Below are positions 34,751-43,606 of a DNA stretch of 64,000 nucleotides, piece by piece. Positions within the stretch are counted from its first letter, which is position 1, and each line of letters opens with the position of its first letter. The position numbers and the translations under genes are program-made. Where the stretch lies: positions 62,001-126,000 of the forward strand of contig NZ_AVFL01000010.1 of the NCBI RefSeq assembly GCF_000576635.1, written 5' to 3'. This DNA is from Skermanella stibiiresistens SB22. GTDB taxonomy: Bacteria; Pseudomonadota; Alphaproteobacteria; Azospirillales; Azospirillaceae. The notes beneath the pieces are model-generated. The model worked only from the letters and a program-made list of their open reading frames with translations. It made no database searches and had not been told where the DNA came from.

Positions 34751-35454
34751 TGCTGACGATCGAAGGGCTCGACCTGCTGTACGGCGATGCCCAGGCGCTC
34801 GACGACGTCTCGCTGGACGTGCCCGAGGGCGCCGTCACCGCCATCATCGGCGCCAATGGCGCCGGCAAGACATCGCTGATCCGGACGGTGTCGGGCATCC
34901 TGCGCCCCGCCCGCGGCAGCATCCGGTTCGAGGGGCGCGAGATCGCGGGCTTGCCCAGCCACACCGTCTGCGACCTCGGCATCGGCCAAGTCGCGGAAGG
35001 CCGGCAGGTCTTCCCAACCATGACCGTCCGCGAGAACCTGGAAATGGGCGCCGTCATCCCGCGCGCCCGCGAGCGGGCCAAGGCCAACCTGGAGCGCATG
35101 CTGGTTCTGTTCCCCCGGCTGGGCGAACGCCTGCGCCAAGCCGCCGGCACCCTCTCGGGGGGAGAGCAGCAGATGCTGGCGATTGGCCGCTGCCTGATGG
35201 GCGAGCCGCGTGTCATCCTGTTCGACGAACCCTCGCTCGGCCTCGCCCCCGCCGTGGTGCAGGAGTTGTTCCGCATCATCAAGCGCCTGCGCGACGAGGG
35301 CATGACCATCGTGCTGGTCGAACAGAACGTCGCGGCATCCCTGCACCTCGCCGCGACCGCCCATGTCCTGGAACAGGGCCGCATCGTGCTGAGCGGCACC
35401 GGGCCGGAATTGCTCGACAATCCGAAGGTGCAGGAAGCCTATCTGGGCCTGTGA
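34747..35454 (+). CDS. branched-chain amino acid-type ABC ATP-binding protein, LivF class
   Basis: The 235-residue ATPase has Walker A GANGAGKTSL, signature LSGGEQQMLAIGRCL, Walker B ILFDEPSLGL and the switch region VLVEQNVAASL. It completes the set binding protein-LivH-LivM-LivG-LivF, the full five-gene importer, and ends the operon. Its start overlaps the LivG-type stop by four bases. Confidence 0.94.
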   Translation: MMLTIEGLDLLYGDAQALDDVSLDVPEGAVTAIIGANGAGKTSLIRTVSGILRPARGSIRFEGREIAGLPSHTVCDLGIGQVAEGRQVFPTMTVRENLEMGAVIPRARERAKANLERMLVLFPRLGERLRQAAGTLSGGEQQMLAIGRCLMGEPRVILFDEPSLGLAPAVVQELFRIIKRLRDEGMTIVLVEQNVAASLHLAATAHVLEQGRIVLSGTGPELLDNPKVQEAYLGL

Positions 35455-35564
35455 GGCCGCCAGACCCTCATACACCAATCACTCGTTGATAAAACTATGA
35501 TATCCACAACTTTGTTCCCAAGTCCCATCGAATAAACGACAATAGCCGAACAACGCGATTTCCA

Positions 35565-35593
35565 CCGCCGTGCCACACCTTCCGGCGCGGCGG
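35565..35593 (+). terminator. GC-rich hairpin between livF-type and GH25 genes
   Basis: CCGCCGTGCC (35565-35574) and GGCGCGGCGG (35584-35593) pair over ten positions with one G-U wobble around a nine-base loop, followed by tttgg. It is 110 bases after the livF-type stop and only 18 bases before the lysozyme ATG. It could terminate the liv operon or act in the leader of the lysozyme mRNA. Confidence 0.45.
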
Positions 35594-35611
35594 TTTGGCG
35601 AGGGTTCGGGC

Positions 35612-36271
35612 ATGAGCGGTATTCAAGGGATCGACGTCAGCAAGTGGCAGGGCACCGTCGACTGGTCGGAGGTCGCGTCATCCGGATGCCGGTATGGCAT
35701 CGCGCGGGCGGCCTATGGCTCCACCATCGACACGAGTTTCTCCCAGAACTGGTCCGGCATCGCGGCGGCGGGGATGTATCGCGGCGCCTACCAGTTTTAC
35801 CGGAACCCGGCCAACGTGTCGGTGTCGGACCAGATCAGCGCCTTCAAGTCGGCCTTCGGCTCCGCTGGATACGGCACGGGCGAGTTGCCGCCCGCCATCG
35901 ACGTGGAATCCAACTCCACCAACGACGACCCGCTGACAACCCAGGCCGAGATCGACACCTATGTGGCGGGCATCCAGACTTGGCTCGATTCGATCGAACA
36001 ATGGTCCGGCTATGTGCCCATGATCTACACGACGGCTTCCTACTGGAGCCAGCTCGGCAACCCCGCGGGCTTCGGCGGCTATCCGTTATGGGTCGCCAAT
36101 TACGGGGTCGCGACACCGACGCTCCCCGAGGGCTGGACCACCTACACGTTCTGGCAGTATTCCGACACCGGCACCGTGCCCGGCGTCACCGGCTCGTGCG
36201 ATCAGGATGTCTTCAACGGCAACCAAGCGCAACTCAAGGCCCTGACCAAACAGGACGCCACCGTCGCGTGA
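35612..36271 (+). CDS. GH25 muramidase (lysozyme)
   Basis: The 219-residue protein starts at MSGIQGIDVSKWQGTVDWSE and is essentially a single GH25 catalytic domain: GIDVSKWQG (first Asp), GELPPAIDVESN (Asp/Glu pair), VPMIYTTASYWSQL, LWVANYG and TYTFWQYSDTG. It hydrolyses the beta-1,4 bond of peptidoglycan after N-acetylmuramate. No signal peptide or cell-wall binding domain is visible. Endolysins look like this, but no holin or phage gene is near, so a domesticated or non-classically released enzyme is likely. Confidence 0.9.
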   Translation: MSGIQGIDVSKWQGTVDWSEVASSGCRYGIARAAYGSTIDTSFSQNWSGIAAAGMYRGAYQFYRNPANVSVSDQISAFKSAFGSAGYGTGELPPAIDVESNSTNDDPLTTQAEIDTYVAGIQTWLDSIEQWSGYVPMIYTTASYWSQLGNPAGFGGYPLWVANYGVATPTLPEGWTTYTFWQYSDTGTVPGVTGSCDQDVFNGNQAQLKALTKQDATVA

Positions 36272-36277
36272 GACGCC

Positions 36278-36922
36278 TCAGGGACGCCGGGCGTCCAGGA
36301 TCAGCTTGACGCCGAACGCGATCAGCACTCCGCCGGTGACGCGGTCCAGGGCCCGCACGAGTCCTGGCCGGTGGAGCGCCCGCGCCAGAGGCCGCGTCGC
36401 CGTGATCAGCAGCCCGAACCACAGGATGCCCTCGATTGCGTGGATCAGGGCCAGCAGGACGGTGAACGACACCACCTCGACCCCGAACGGCACGAACTGC
36501 GGCAGGAACGTCACGTAGAACACGCCGACCTTGGGGTTGAGGATGTTGGTTGCGAAGCCTCGGACGAACCAGCCCCGCGCCGACGTCCCCACCCCCTGCC
36601 CGCCTTCCGCAACCACCCCGCCATCGAACCCGGACCGCGCGCCCAGCACCATCCGCCCGCCCAGGTACAGCAGATAACCCGCTCCCGCCCAGCGGAGGAT
36701 CGCGTAGCCGGTTTCCGAGGCGGCCAGCAGCGCCCCAAGCCCAAACGCCGCGATCAACCCCCACGCCAGACACCCCACGCAAACGCCAACCCCCGCCAGG
36801 AACGCCCGGCGCCCGCCCTCGACGGCGGCGGTCCGCAGCACCAAGGCGGTGTCGAGACCCGGCGTGATGGTGACCAGGGCGGCGGCGATGGTGAAGGCGA
36901 TCAGGGCTTCGGCGGTGGTCAT
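36278..36922 (-). CDS. LysE/RhtB-family amino acid exporter
   Basis: The 214-residue protein has six hydrophobic helices and the LysE-family pattern: ITPGLDTALVLRTAAVEGGR near the N-terminus, AGYLLYLGGRMVLGARSG, and FATNILNPKVGVFYVTFLPQ. It exports amino acids or related metabolites across the inner membrane. It converges with the lysozyme gene (six bases apart). Confidence 0.92.
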   Translation of the reverse strand: MTTAEALIAFTIAAALVTITPGLDTALVLRTAAVEGGRRAFLAGVGVCVGCLAWGLIAAFGLGALLAASETGYAILRWAGAGYLLYLGGRMVLGARSGFDGGVVAEGGQGVGTSARGWFVRGFATNILNPKVGVFYVTFLPQFVPFGVEVVSFTVLLALIHAIEGILWFGLLITATRPLARALHRPGLVRALDRVTGGVLIAFGVKLILDARRP

Positions 36923-37030
36923 TCATCCTGTCCTCAGCTCGGGCGAGCGCGTCGATCACCCTCCACGCCATGACCTGCGAGCATTGATCCGTCATGCCGC
37001 CCAACGCCATCGATTTTTAGAAGCCTCGCC

Positions 37031-38746
37031 TCAATGCTCCGCGTCCACCCCCGGCGGCCAGCCCATGCGCGGCGTGCCGCGCGCCAGCAGGTGCGAGACG
37101 CGCGGCTCGGCGGCTCCGCGGTGGAACGCGCGGACCAGTTGCAGCGTCTCCTGGTCGGCCATGGTGGCGCGGCGCTGGTGGCGCAGATCGTCCAGCCAGG
37201 ATTTCAGCAGGAAGGCCTCGACCCAGCGGCGCGGGTTCGCGGCGTCCTGGTACAGCGTCCAGCGCACCGCCCCGTCGCGTTTCCGCAGCCGGCGCAGGCT
37301 GCGCATCGCTCCGGAGAAGGCGGGCGCGTCGGCGGGATCGACCTCGTATTCCACGGTCACCGCGACCGAACCCGGTCCCGCGTCCACACCCGGCGCCAAG
37401 GTCGGGCGCGGGATGGCGACGATCGGCGACAGGTCGGGCGCGATGTTGGCCGGCAGCCGGAAGCGCAGCGCCAGCACCATGCTCAGCGCCAGCCCGACGC
37501 CGGAGAGGATCAGCGCCTTGCCGGTGCCGATCGTCTCCGCCGCATGACCCCAGCCCCAGCTTCCCAGCGCCAGCCCGCCAAACAGCGACATCTGATAGAT
37601 CGAGAGCACCCGCGCCTTGACCCAGTTGGCGGCGGACAGCTGGACCATGACGTTGAAGCTGGACAGCGTCGTCATCCACGCGGCCCCGCCCAGCACCAGC
37701 GCCGGCACCACCACGTAGAGGCTGGGGAACAGCCCGACCAGCAGCGTGGCCGCCGCGAACGCGGTGGTCCCGATCGCGACCAGCAGCTGCCCGCTGGTCC
37801 GCCGGCGCAGCGTGCCGATGTTCAGCGCTCCCAGGATCGCGCCGATGCCCAGGCTGCCCAGCAGCACGCCATAGGTGAATGGCCCTCCCCCCATGTCCTG
37901 CCGCGCCACCAGCGGCAAAAGCGCCCACACCGCCCCCGCCAGCCCGGTGAAGACGAAGCAGCGCAGCATCACGGTCATGATGGTGGGTGAGCCGCCGACA
38001 TAGCGCAGCCCGCTGACCATCGCCGGCAACAGGCCCTCGCGCGGCAACTCGTCGCCCTGCGGCTTCGGCCGCCACATCAGCAGCACGCCGATGATGAAGA
38101 CGTTGGAGACCGCGTTCAGGATGAACGACGCCTGCACCCCCAGCGAGGCGACCACCAAACCACCGATCGCCGGCCCGACCGAGCGGGCGATGTTGAAGCC
38201 GATGCTGTTCAGCGCCACGGCGGTCGGCAGTTCCGAGCGCGGCACCAAATCGCCGACCGACGCCTGATAGGCTGGCTGGCGCAAGGCCGACCCACTGTCC
38301 AGCACGAAGACCAGCGCCAGCAGCAGCCACGGTGTCACGGCCCCCACCCCCTCCATCACCGCGATCAGGGTCGCTCCCGACAACACGATGATCTGGCCGA
38401 TCAGGAAGACCAGCCGCCTGTCCCACAGATCGGCCAGCGCGCCGCCGAACAGCGAGAACATCAGCACCGGCATGGCGGTCGCCGATTGGACCAGCGCCAC
38501 CATGGCGGCGCTGTCCGAGATCGTGGTCATCAGCCAGGCGGCCCCGACCGACTGGATCCAGACGCCCAGGTTGGACGCCAAGGTCGCGAACCAGATCGCC
38601 CGGAACATCGGATAACGGAAGGGGGCCAGCGAGGCTGGCAAGCGGGATACAGCCACGGTGCCGTCGGCGGGCTTGGTGTCTTCTTCTCGAGCCGGCATGG
38701 TTTGGGTTGGATCAGTCTCGGAAACGCGTTGGCGGATGTGAGCCAT
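37031..38746 (-). CDS. MFS transporter (MFS_3/EntS-like) with C-terminal soluble domain
   Basis: The 571-residue protein has a 12-helix MFS_3 domain (residues about 45-450: YPMFRAIWFATLASNLGVWI, ALADLWDRRLVFLIGQIIVL, NSIGFNIARSVGPAIGGLVV). After the last helix, about 120 residues form a separate soluble region (TVEYEVDPADAPAFSGAMRS, RDGAVRWTLYQDAANPRRWV, EAFLLKSWLDDLRHQRR) that resembles antibiotic-biosynthesis-monooxygenase/dimeric ferredoxin-like domains. This fusion recurs in some proteobacterial exporters. It may export siderophores or toxic organics; the role of the tail is unknown. It is a single gene. Confidence 0.88.
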   Translation of the reverse strand: MAHIRQRVSETDPTQTMPAREEDTKPADGTVAVSRLPASLAPFRYPMFRAIWFATLASNLGVWIQSVGAAWLMTTISDSAAMVALVQSATAMPVLMFSLFGGALADLWDRRLVFLIGQIIVLSGATLIAVMEGVGAVTPWLLLALVFVLDSGSALRQPAYQASVGDLVPRSELPTAVALNSIGFNIARSVGPAIGGLVVASLGVQASFILNAVSNVFIIGVLLMWRPKPQGDELPREGLLPAMVSGLRYVGGSPTIMTVMLRCFVFTGLAGAVWALLPLVARQDMGGGPFTYGVLLGSLGIGAILGALNIGTLRRRTSGQLLVAIGTTAFAAATLLVGLFPSLYVVVPALVLGGAAWMTTLSSFNVMVQLSAANWVKARVLSIYQMSLFGGLALGSWGWGHAAETIGTGKALILSGVGLALSMVLALRFRLPANIAPDLSPIVAIPRPTLAPGVDAGPGSVAVTVEYEVDPADAPAFSGAMRSLRRLRKRDGAVRWTLYQDAANPRRWVEAFLLKSWLDDLRHQRRATMADQETLQLVRAFHRGAAEPRVSHLLARGTPRMGWPPGVDAEH

Positions 38747-38899
38747 CGAAGAGGGATCACCCTCATCTCAACACATCAGGGCGACAACCGAGCCAACGAA
38801 TGTCCAAACAAACAGCATATGACGGAGGCGGTATTCCCCTTTACGGGGTGCGGTGGCCGGTCTAAGCTCCACCGCATCGCAACCGCTCGGCTGGCGACT

Positions 38900-39376
38900 A
38901 TGTCATTCGAAATCGAAAGAAGATTCCTGGTCTGTCAGGACGTCCACAGGCTCTGCGTGGATGGTGACAGAATATTACAGGGATATTTTTCTTTTGACGG
39001 CCAATCGAAGATCAGGATCAGGACACGCGGCGATGAGGCGTTCCTGACGATCAAGGGTCCGCGACATGGCGTCACCCGCACCGAATACGAGCGGAATATT
39101 CCAGTTCCCTTGGCGGCGGCTATGCTATCGCGCCTGCCGTGGAACCGACTGATCCAGAAGACGCGCTACATCATTCCACACGATGGCATGGATTGGGAAA
39201 TCGACGTGTTCGAGGGGCTCAACGCCGGCTTGATCATCGCCGAGATCGAACTCGCCCACGCGGAGCAGGAGATCACCCTGCCCCCTTGGATAGGTCGCGA
39301 GGTCACCTACGACGATCGTTACGGAAACTCCAACCTTTCCGTCGACCCCATCTCAGCCTGGGTACGAGCCGCCTGA
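38900..39376 (+). CDS. CYTH-domain phosphohydrolase/adenylate cyclase-like protein
   Basis: The 158-residue protein begins MSFEIERRFLV, the N-terminal strand with the ExExR/K metal/phosphate motif of CYTH (triphosphate tunnel metalloenzyme) proteins. The expected pattern continues: RILQGYFSFDGQSKIRIRTR, AFLTIKGPRHGVTRTEYERN, KTRYIIPHDGMDWEIDVFEG and AEIELAHAEQEITLPPWIG. Members hydrolyse inorganic tripolyphosphate or thiamine triphosphate, or rarely make cAMP. Length is right for a single-domain form. There is no strong ribosome binding site; it is monocistronic. Confidence 0.9.
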   Translation: MSFEIERRFLVCQDVHRLCVDGDRILQGYFSFDGQSKIRIRTRGDEAFLTIKGPRHGVTRTEYERNIPVPLAAAMLSRLPWNRLIQKTRYIIPHDGMDWEIDVFEGLNAGLIIAEIELAHAEQEITLPPWIGREVTYDDRYGNSNLSVDPISAWVRAA

Positions 39377-39428
39377 CGCGCCGAAGCGATTTGGCGAGGC
39401 GCTTGGGCATCCAGCCCCGCAGGTACTT

Positions 39429-39794
39429 TCAAACAGCCTTCCGCACCGGAAAAGCCTCGTCCAAAACGGGCAACCGCTCGCCCGACTTGGGCAATTTCTC
39501 CGCGATGCCGAAGGCGGCCTCGCGGCGGCGCAACTCCTCCCAGATCTCCTCGGGCGTGATGCCCATGTCCGCCCACAGGACCGTGAGATTATAGATCAGG
39601 TCGGCGCTCTCGGCGACGACACCGTCATGGTTGTCCTGTATCGCCTCGATCACGATCTCGACCGCCTCCTCCCCGACCTTCTGGGCCATCTTGTCGCGGC
39701 CCGCCTGATGGAGCTTGGCCGTGCGCGATTTCTTGGGATCGAGGTTTCGGCGCTCTAGGATGGAGTCGTAAAGGCGTCGCAACAAGTCATTCAT
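39429..39794 (-). CDS. hisE: phosphoribosyl-ATP pyrophosphatase
   Basis: The 121-residue protein starts at MNDLLRRLYDSILERR. It is a HisE of the MazG-like all-alpha fold with metal-binding Glu/Asp helices: KMAQKVGEEAVEIVIEAI and VVAESADLIYNLTVLWADM. It converts phosphoribosyl-ATP to phosphoribosyl-AMP in histidine synthesis. Usually hisE follows hisF; here it stands alone, convergent with the CYTH gene. The C-terminal Pro/Glu-rich tail is slightly longer than in the E. coli HisI-fused form. Confidence 0.92.
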   Translation of the reverse strand: MNDLLRRLYDSILERRNLDPKKSRTAKLHQAGRDKMAQKVGEEAVEIVIEAIQDNHDGVVAESADLIYNLTVLWADMGITPEEIWEELRRREAAFGIAEKLPKSGERLPVLDEAFPVRKAV

Positions 39795-39964
39795 GATATG
39801 GGTACCATCAGGCCACGAAACCGAGCGACAGGGCCGCACGACAAGGCTGGGCGGAATTGGGGATCCCCTCGACTATGCCTTACCGGACCTTATCCGCGAA
39901 ACGCAATCGCCAACGTCACTAGTGGTAAGCTGCCGCGGGGGCCGTCGAGCGTTCCATGTCCCGG

Positions 39965-40741
39965 TCAGGCGAAATCGCGGAAGCTGTCGGCCGCGGCGCG
40001 GTCATAGCCAAGGCTGGCCCGCAGAAGCTGCCGCGTGTAGTCCTGCGACGCCTCGCCCCGCCGGAGCGTCACGGCGTCCATCTCCTCGACGACCCGTCCA
40101 CGGTTCATCACCGCCAAGCGGTCGCACATGAAGGCGACCACGGAAAGATTGTGGCTGACCAGTATGTAGGTCAGCGCCAGTTCGCTCCGCAGCCGCTTCA
40201 GAAGGTTGAGGATCTCCGCCTGGACCGAGACGTCCAGGGCGGAGGTCGGCTCGTCCAGCAGCAGCACGCGCGGTTCCAGGATCAGGGCGCGCGCGATGGC
40301 GACCCGCTGGCGCTGGCCGCCGGAAAGCTGGTGCGGAAAGCGGAAGCGGAATTGCGGGCCGAGCCCAACCTCGCGCAGCACGCGGTCGATCCGCTTGTCG
40401 GCGTCGCCCATGCCGTGGATCGCCACCGGCTCCTCCAGGATGCGGTCGACCGTGTGGCGGGGATGCAGCGAGCCGTAGGGGTCCTGGAACACCATCTGGC
40501 AGCGCTTGTGGAACGCCTTGTCGCGCCTCTGACGCTGCGCCTCGCCATCGACCGAGATGATCCCGGTCCAATCGGGATTGAGCCCGCTTATCGCGCGCAG
40601 CACGGTGGATTTGCCGGAGCCGGACTCGCCGACCAGCCCGAAACTCTCCCCCGCTCCGACGCGGAACGTGACATCGCGGACCGCGTGGATGGCGCCGCCA
40701 CCATGGCCGAAGATGACGTTCAGATCCTCGACCTCGATCAC
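39965..40741 (-). CDS. oligopeptide/dipeptide-type ABC ATP-binding protein (DppF class)
   Basis: The 258-residue ATPase has Walker A GESGSGKSTV, signature LSGGQRQRVAIARAL, Walker B LLLDEPTSALD and the switch LVSHNLSVVAFMC. It is shorter than some DppF proteins because the C-terminal oligopeptide/dipeptide extension is limited. It is the last gene of the five-gene importer and overlaps the preceding ATPase by four bases. Confidence 0.92.
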   Translation of the reverse strand: MIEVEDLNVIFGHGGGAIHAVRDVTFRVGAGESFGLVGESGSGKSTVLRAISGLNPDWTGIISVDGEAQRQRRDKAFHKRCQMVFQDPYGSLHPRHTVDRILEEPVAIHGMGDADKRIDRVLREVGLGPQFRFRFPHQLSGGQRQRVAIARALILEPRVLLLDEPTSALDVSVQAEILNLLKRLRSELALTYILVSHNLSVVAFMCDRLAVMNRGRVVEEMDAVTLRRGEASQDYTRQLLRASLGYDRAAADSFRDFA

Positions 40742-41607
40742 GTCGCCCCTCCCTTCGGGTCGCCCGCCGTGGCCCAGGCGGGATCGCGGGTCAGCACCGG
40801 CAGTTCGGCCCGCGTCTCGTCAAGCCTCGGCAGGCTGTCCAGCAGGCCGCGCGTGTAGGGATGCTTGGCTGACCGCAGCTCGTCGGCCCGGCAGGTCTCC
40901 ACCACGCGCCCCGCGTACATGATCAGGATGCGGTCGCAGAACGACGCCACCAGATTGAGATCGTGGCTGATGAAAATCAGGCCCATGCCGCGCCCGCCGC
41001 ACAGCTCGTCCATGATCGCCAGCACCTGCATCTGGACGGTGACGTCCAGGGCCGAGGTCGGCTCGTCCGCGATCAGCAGGGCGGGATCGGGGATCAGCAT
41101 CATGGCGATCATGATCCTCTGTCCCATGCCGCCGGAAACCTCATGCGGGTACAGGCCGAAAACCCGCTCCGGATCGCGGATGCGGACCGCCTCCAGCATC
41201 TCCAGCGTGCGGCGCCGGGCGTCGCTTCGGCTCGCCTTGGTGTGGACCTGATAGGCCTCCGCGATCTGGTGGCCGACCGTCATGACCGGGTTCAGCGAGA
41301 ACTTGGGGTCCTGCATCACCATGGAGATCCCACGGCCGCGGATGCCGCGCATCCGGCGCTCCGACGCGGTCCGAAGGTCGGTGCCGTCGAACTCGATCCG
41401 ATCGGCGGTGACCTCGCCCGGCGGCGGCACCAGCCGCAGGATGGCGCGGCCGGTCATCGACTTGCCCGAGCCGGACTCGCCGACGATGCCCAGCTTCTCC
41501 CGCCCGACGGTGAAGGAGACGCCGCGTACGGCCTCGGTGAAACCATCGCGCGACGGGAAGCGGACCCGCAGGTTGTCGACATTCAAGAGGGGTTTCAGAT
41601 CGCTCAT
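40738..41607 (-). CDS. oligopeptide/dipeptide-type ABC ATP-binding protein (DppD class)
   Basis: The 289-residue ATPase starts at MSDLKPLLNVDNLRVRF. It has Walker A GESGSGKSMT, signature VSGGMGQRIMIAMML, Walker B LLIADEPTSALD and switch FISHDLNLVASFC. The signature has Met-Gly in place of the common Gln-x pair, as in many DppD homologues. It overlaps the DppC-type gene and the DppF-type gene by four bases each. Confidence 0.92.
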   Translation of the reverse strand: MSDLKPLLNVDNLRVRFPSRDGFTEAVRGVSFTVGREKLGIVGESGSGKSMTGRAILRLVPPPGEVTADRIEFDGTDLRTASERRMRGIRGRGISMVMQDPKFSLNPVMTVGHQIAEAYQVHTKASRSDARRRTLEMLEAVRIRDPERVFGLYPHEVSGGMGQRIMIAMMLIPDPALLIADEPTSALDVTVQMQVLAIMDELCGGRGMGLIFISHDLNLVASFCDRILIMYAGRVVETCRADELRSAKHPYTRGLLDSLPRLDETRAELPVLTRDPAWATAGDPKGGAT

Positions 41608-42533
41608 CCGTTCTTCGGGTCCAGCACGTCGCGCAGCCCGTCGCCCAGCAGGTTGAAGCCCAAGCTGACGACGAAGATCGCCAAGCCCGGCAAGGTCGCG
41701 ACCCACCACTGTTCCAGCAGGTATTGCCGCCCGGTCGAGATCATGGCGCCCCATTCCGGCAGCGGCGGCTGCGCTCCCAAACCCAGGAAGCCCAAGCCCG
41801 CCGCGGTCAGGATGATGCCGGCCATGTCCAGCGTCACCCGCACGATCAGCGACGAGGTGCAGAGCGGGATGACATGCCCCAGGATGATCCTGACCGGCGA
41901 GGCGCCCTGGAGCCGCACGGCGCTGATGAAGTCGCTGTTGCGGATGGTCATCGTCTCGGCTCGGGCGATGCGGGCATAGGGCGGCCACGAGGTGATCGCG
42001 ATGGCGATGATCGCGTTGCCGATGCCGGGGCCGAGCGCCGCGACGAAGGCCAGCGCCAGGATCAGCTTGGGGAAGGCCAGGAAGATGTCGGTGATCCGCA
42101 TCAGCACGATGTCGGTCCAGCCGCCCAAATAACCGGACACCGTCCCGATCAGCAGCCCGACCACCGGAGCGGTCACGGCGACCAGCAACACGATGTACAG
42201 CGTCAGCCGCGAGCCGTGGACGATCCGCGAATAGATGTCCCGGCCGAACTGGTCGGTGCCGAACCAATGCGCGCCGCTGGGCGGCTGGAGGCGGTTGGCG
42301 AGATCCTGATCATAGGGCGAGTGGGTGGCGATCAGCGGGGCCAACAGCGCCATCAGGATCAGCAGCACGATGATGCCGAGCCCGACCATCGCCAGCCGGT
42401 TGCGCGCGAAGGCCAGCCAGCCGCCATAGAGCCGCCCCAGCCGCGCCTGCGTCCTAGAGCCCGGCGTGTCGGTCAGCAGCCACTCCCGCATGCCGCCCGG
42501 ACCTTCGGGGCTGGAAACGTGTCGTTCGGTCAT
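41604..42533 (-). CDS. oligopeptide/dipeptide-type ABC permease (DppC class)
   Basis: The 309-residue protein begins MTERHVSSPEGPG and has an OppC N-terminal helix (NRLAMVGLGIIVLLILMALL), the conserved GTDQFGRDIYSRIVHGSR, and the EAA loop ISAVRLQGASPVRIILGHVI with about six membrane helices. It pairs with the DppB-type permease whose stop it overlaps by four bases. Confidence 0.93.
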   Translation of the reverse strand: MTERHVSSPEGPGGMREWLLTDTPGSRTQARLGRLYGGWLAFARNRLAMVGLGIIVLLILMALLAPLIATHSPYDQDLANRLQPPSGAHWFGTDQFGRDIYSRIVHGSRLTLYIVLLVAVTAPVVGLLIGTVSGYLGGWTDIVLMRITDIFLAFPKLILALAFVAALGPGIGNAIIAIAITSWPPYARIARAETMTIRNSDFISAVRLQGASPVRIILGHVIPLCTSSLIVRVTLDMAGIILTAAGLGFLGLGAQPPLPEWGAMISTGRQYLLEQWWVATLPGLAIFVVSLGFNLLGDGLRDVLDPKNG

Positions 42534-43600
42534 CGTCTCGCTCGCGGGTCGAGCACCCGGTACAGCAGGTCGGACAGCAGGTTGAGGCCGATGAACACCG
42601 CGCCCACCACCAGCGTGCCGCCCAGCACCGCGTTCATGTCGGCGCTCAGCAGGCTGTTGGTGATGTACTGCCCCAGCCCCGGCCACGCGAACACCGTCTC
42701 GGTCAGCACCGAGCCCTCCAGCAGCGTGGCGTAGGACAGAGCCACGACGGTGATCAGCGGCACCGCGATGTTGCCCAGCGCGTGGCGCCAGATCACCCGC
42801 GCCTCGGACATGCCCTTGACGCGGGCTGTCGTGATGTATTCCTGGCGCAGCTGGTCCAGCATGAAGCTCCGCGTCATCCGGCTGATATAGGCGATGCTGA
42901 AATAGCCCAGGATCGACGCCGGCAGGATCAGGTGCGACAGCGCGTTCCAGAAGATCTCGGTCTCGCCGGCCAGCAGGGCGTCCACCGTCAGGATGCCGGT
43001 CATTGGATCGACCAGCCCGTCGTAGAACACGTCGAGCCTGCCGGGTCCCGGCACCCAGTCGAGCTTGGCGTAGAACAGCAGCAGCCCGACCAGCCCCAGC
43101 CAGAACACCGGCACCGAATAGCCCACCAGCCCCAGCACGCGGACCAGATGGTCGGGCCAGCGGCCGCGGTTGACGGCGGCCATCACGCCGGCGGGCACTC
43201 CCAGGATGACGCCGATGATCACCGCCGCCGTCGCCAGCTCCAGCGTGGCGGGAAAGACCCGGGCGACATCCTCCAGCACCGGCCGCGAGGTCAGCACCGA
43301 GGTGCCGAGGTCGCCGCGCGCGACATCGGCGACATAGAGTCCGAACTGCTGCCAGAGCGGGAGGTCCAGCCCCAGCTCGTGGCGCATCCGCTCATAGGTC
43401 TCGGCGTTGGCGCGGTCGCCGACGGCGGCCAGCACCGGGTCGATCGGCACGACGCGGCCGATCAGGAAGGTCACCAGCAGCAGCCCCAGCAGCGTCATCG
43501 CGACGGAGACCAGCAATCCCGCGATCCGCCGCGGCAGACCGGCGGGGCGCCGGGGCCGCCTCGCGGCGGTGTCGCCGCCCGCTTTGATGATATCGGTCAA
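42530..43600 (-). CDS. oligopeptide/dipeptide-type ABC permease (DppB class)
   Basis: The 356-residue protein has an N-terminal helix (ISVAMTLLGLLL-like), the DppB pattern LPLWQQFGLYVADVARGDLG, and the EAA loop EYITTARVKGMSEARVIWRH, then VLTETVFAWPGLGQYITNSL. Six membrane helices are expected. It is the second gene of the operon, six bases after the binding-protein stop, and precedes the DppC-type gene. Confidence 0.93.
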   Translation of the reverse strand: MTDIIKAGGDTAARRPRRPAGLPRRIAGLLVSVAMTLLGLLLVTFLIGRVVPIDPVLAAVGDRANAETYERMRHELGLDLPLWQQFGLYVADVARGDLGTSVLTSRPVLEDVARVFPATLELATAAVIIGVILGVPAGVMAAVNRGRWPDHLVRVLGLVGYSVPVFWLGLVGLLLFYAKLDWVPGPGRLDVFYDGLVDPMTGILTVDALLAGETEIFWNALSHLILPASILGYFSIAYISRMTRSFMLDQLRQEYITTARVKGMSEARVIWRHALGNIAVPLITVVALSYATLLEGSVLTETVFAWPGLGQYITNSLLSADMNAVLGGTLVVGAVFIGLNLLSDLLYRVLDPRARR

Positions 43601-43606
43601 GACGCG

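Noticed and set aside
35612-36271. GH25 lysozyme as a prophage lysis gene
   Set aside because: No holin, tail, capsid, integrase or att-like repeats are seen nearby; flanking genes are ordinary transporters.
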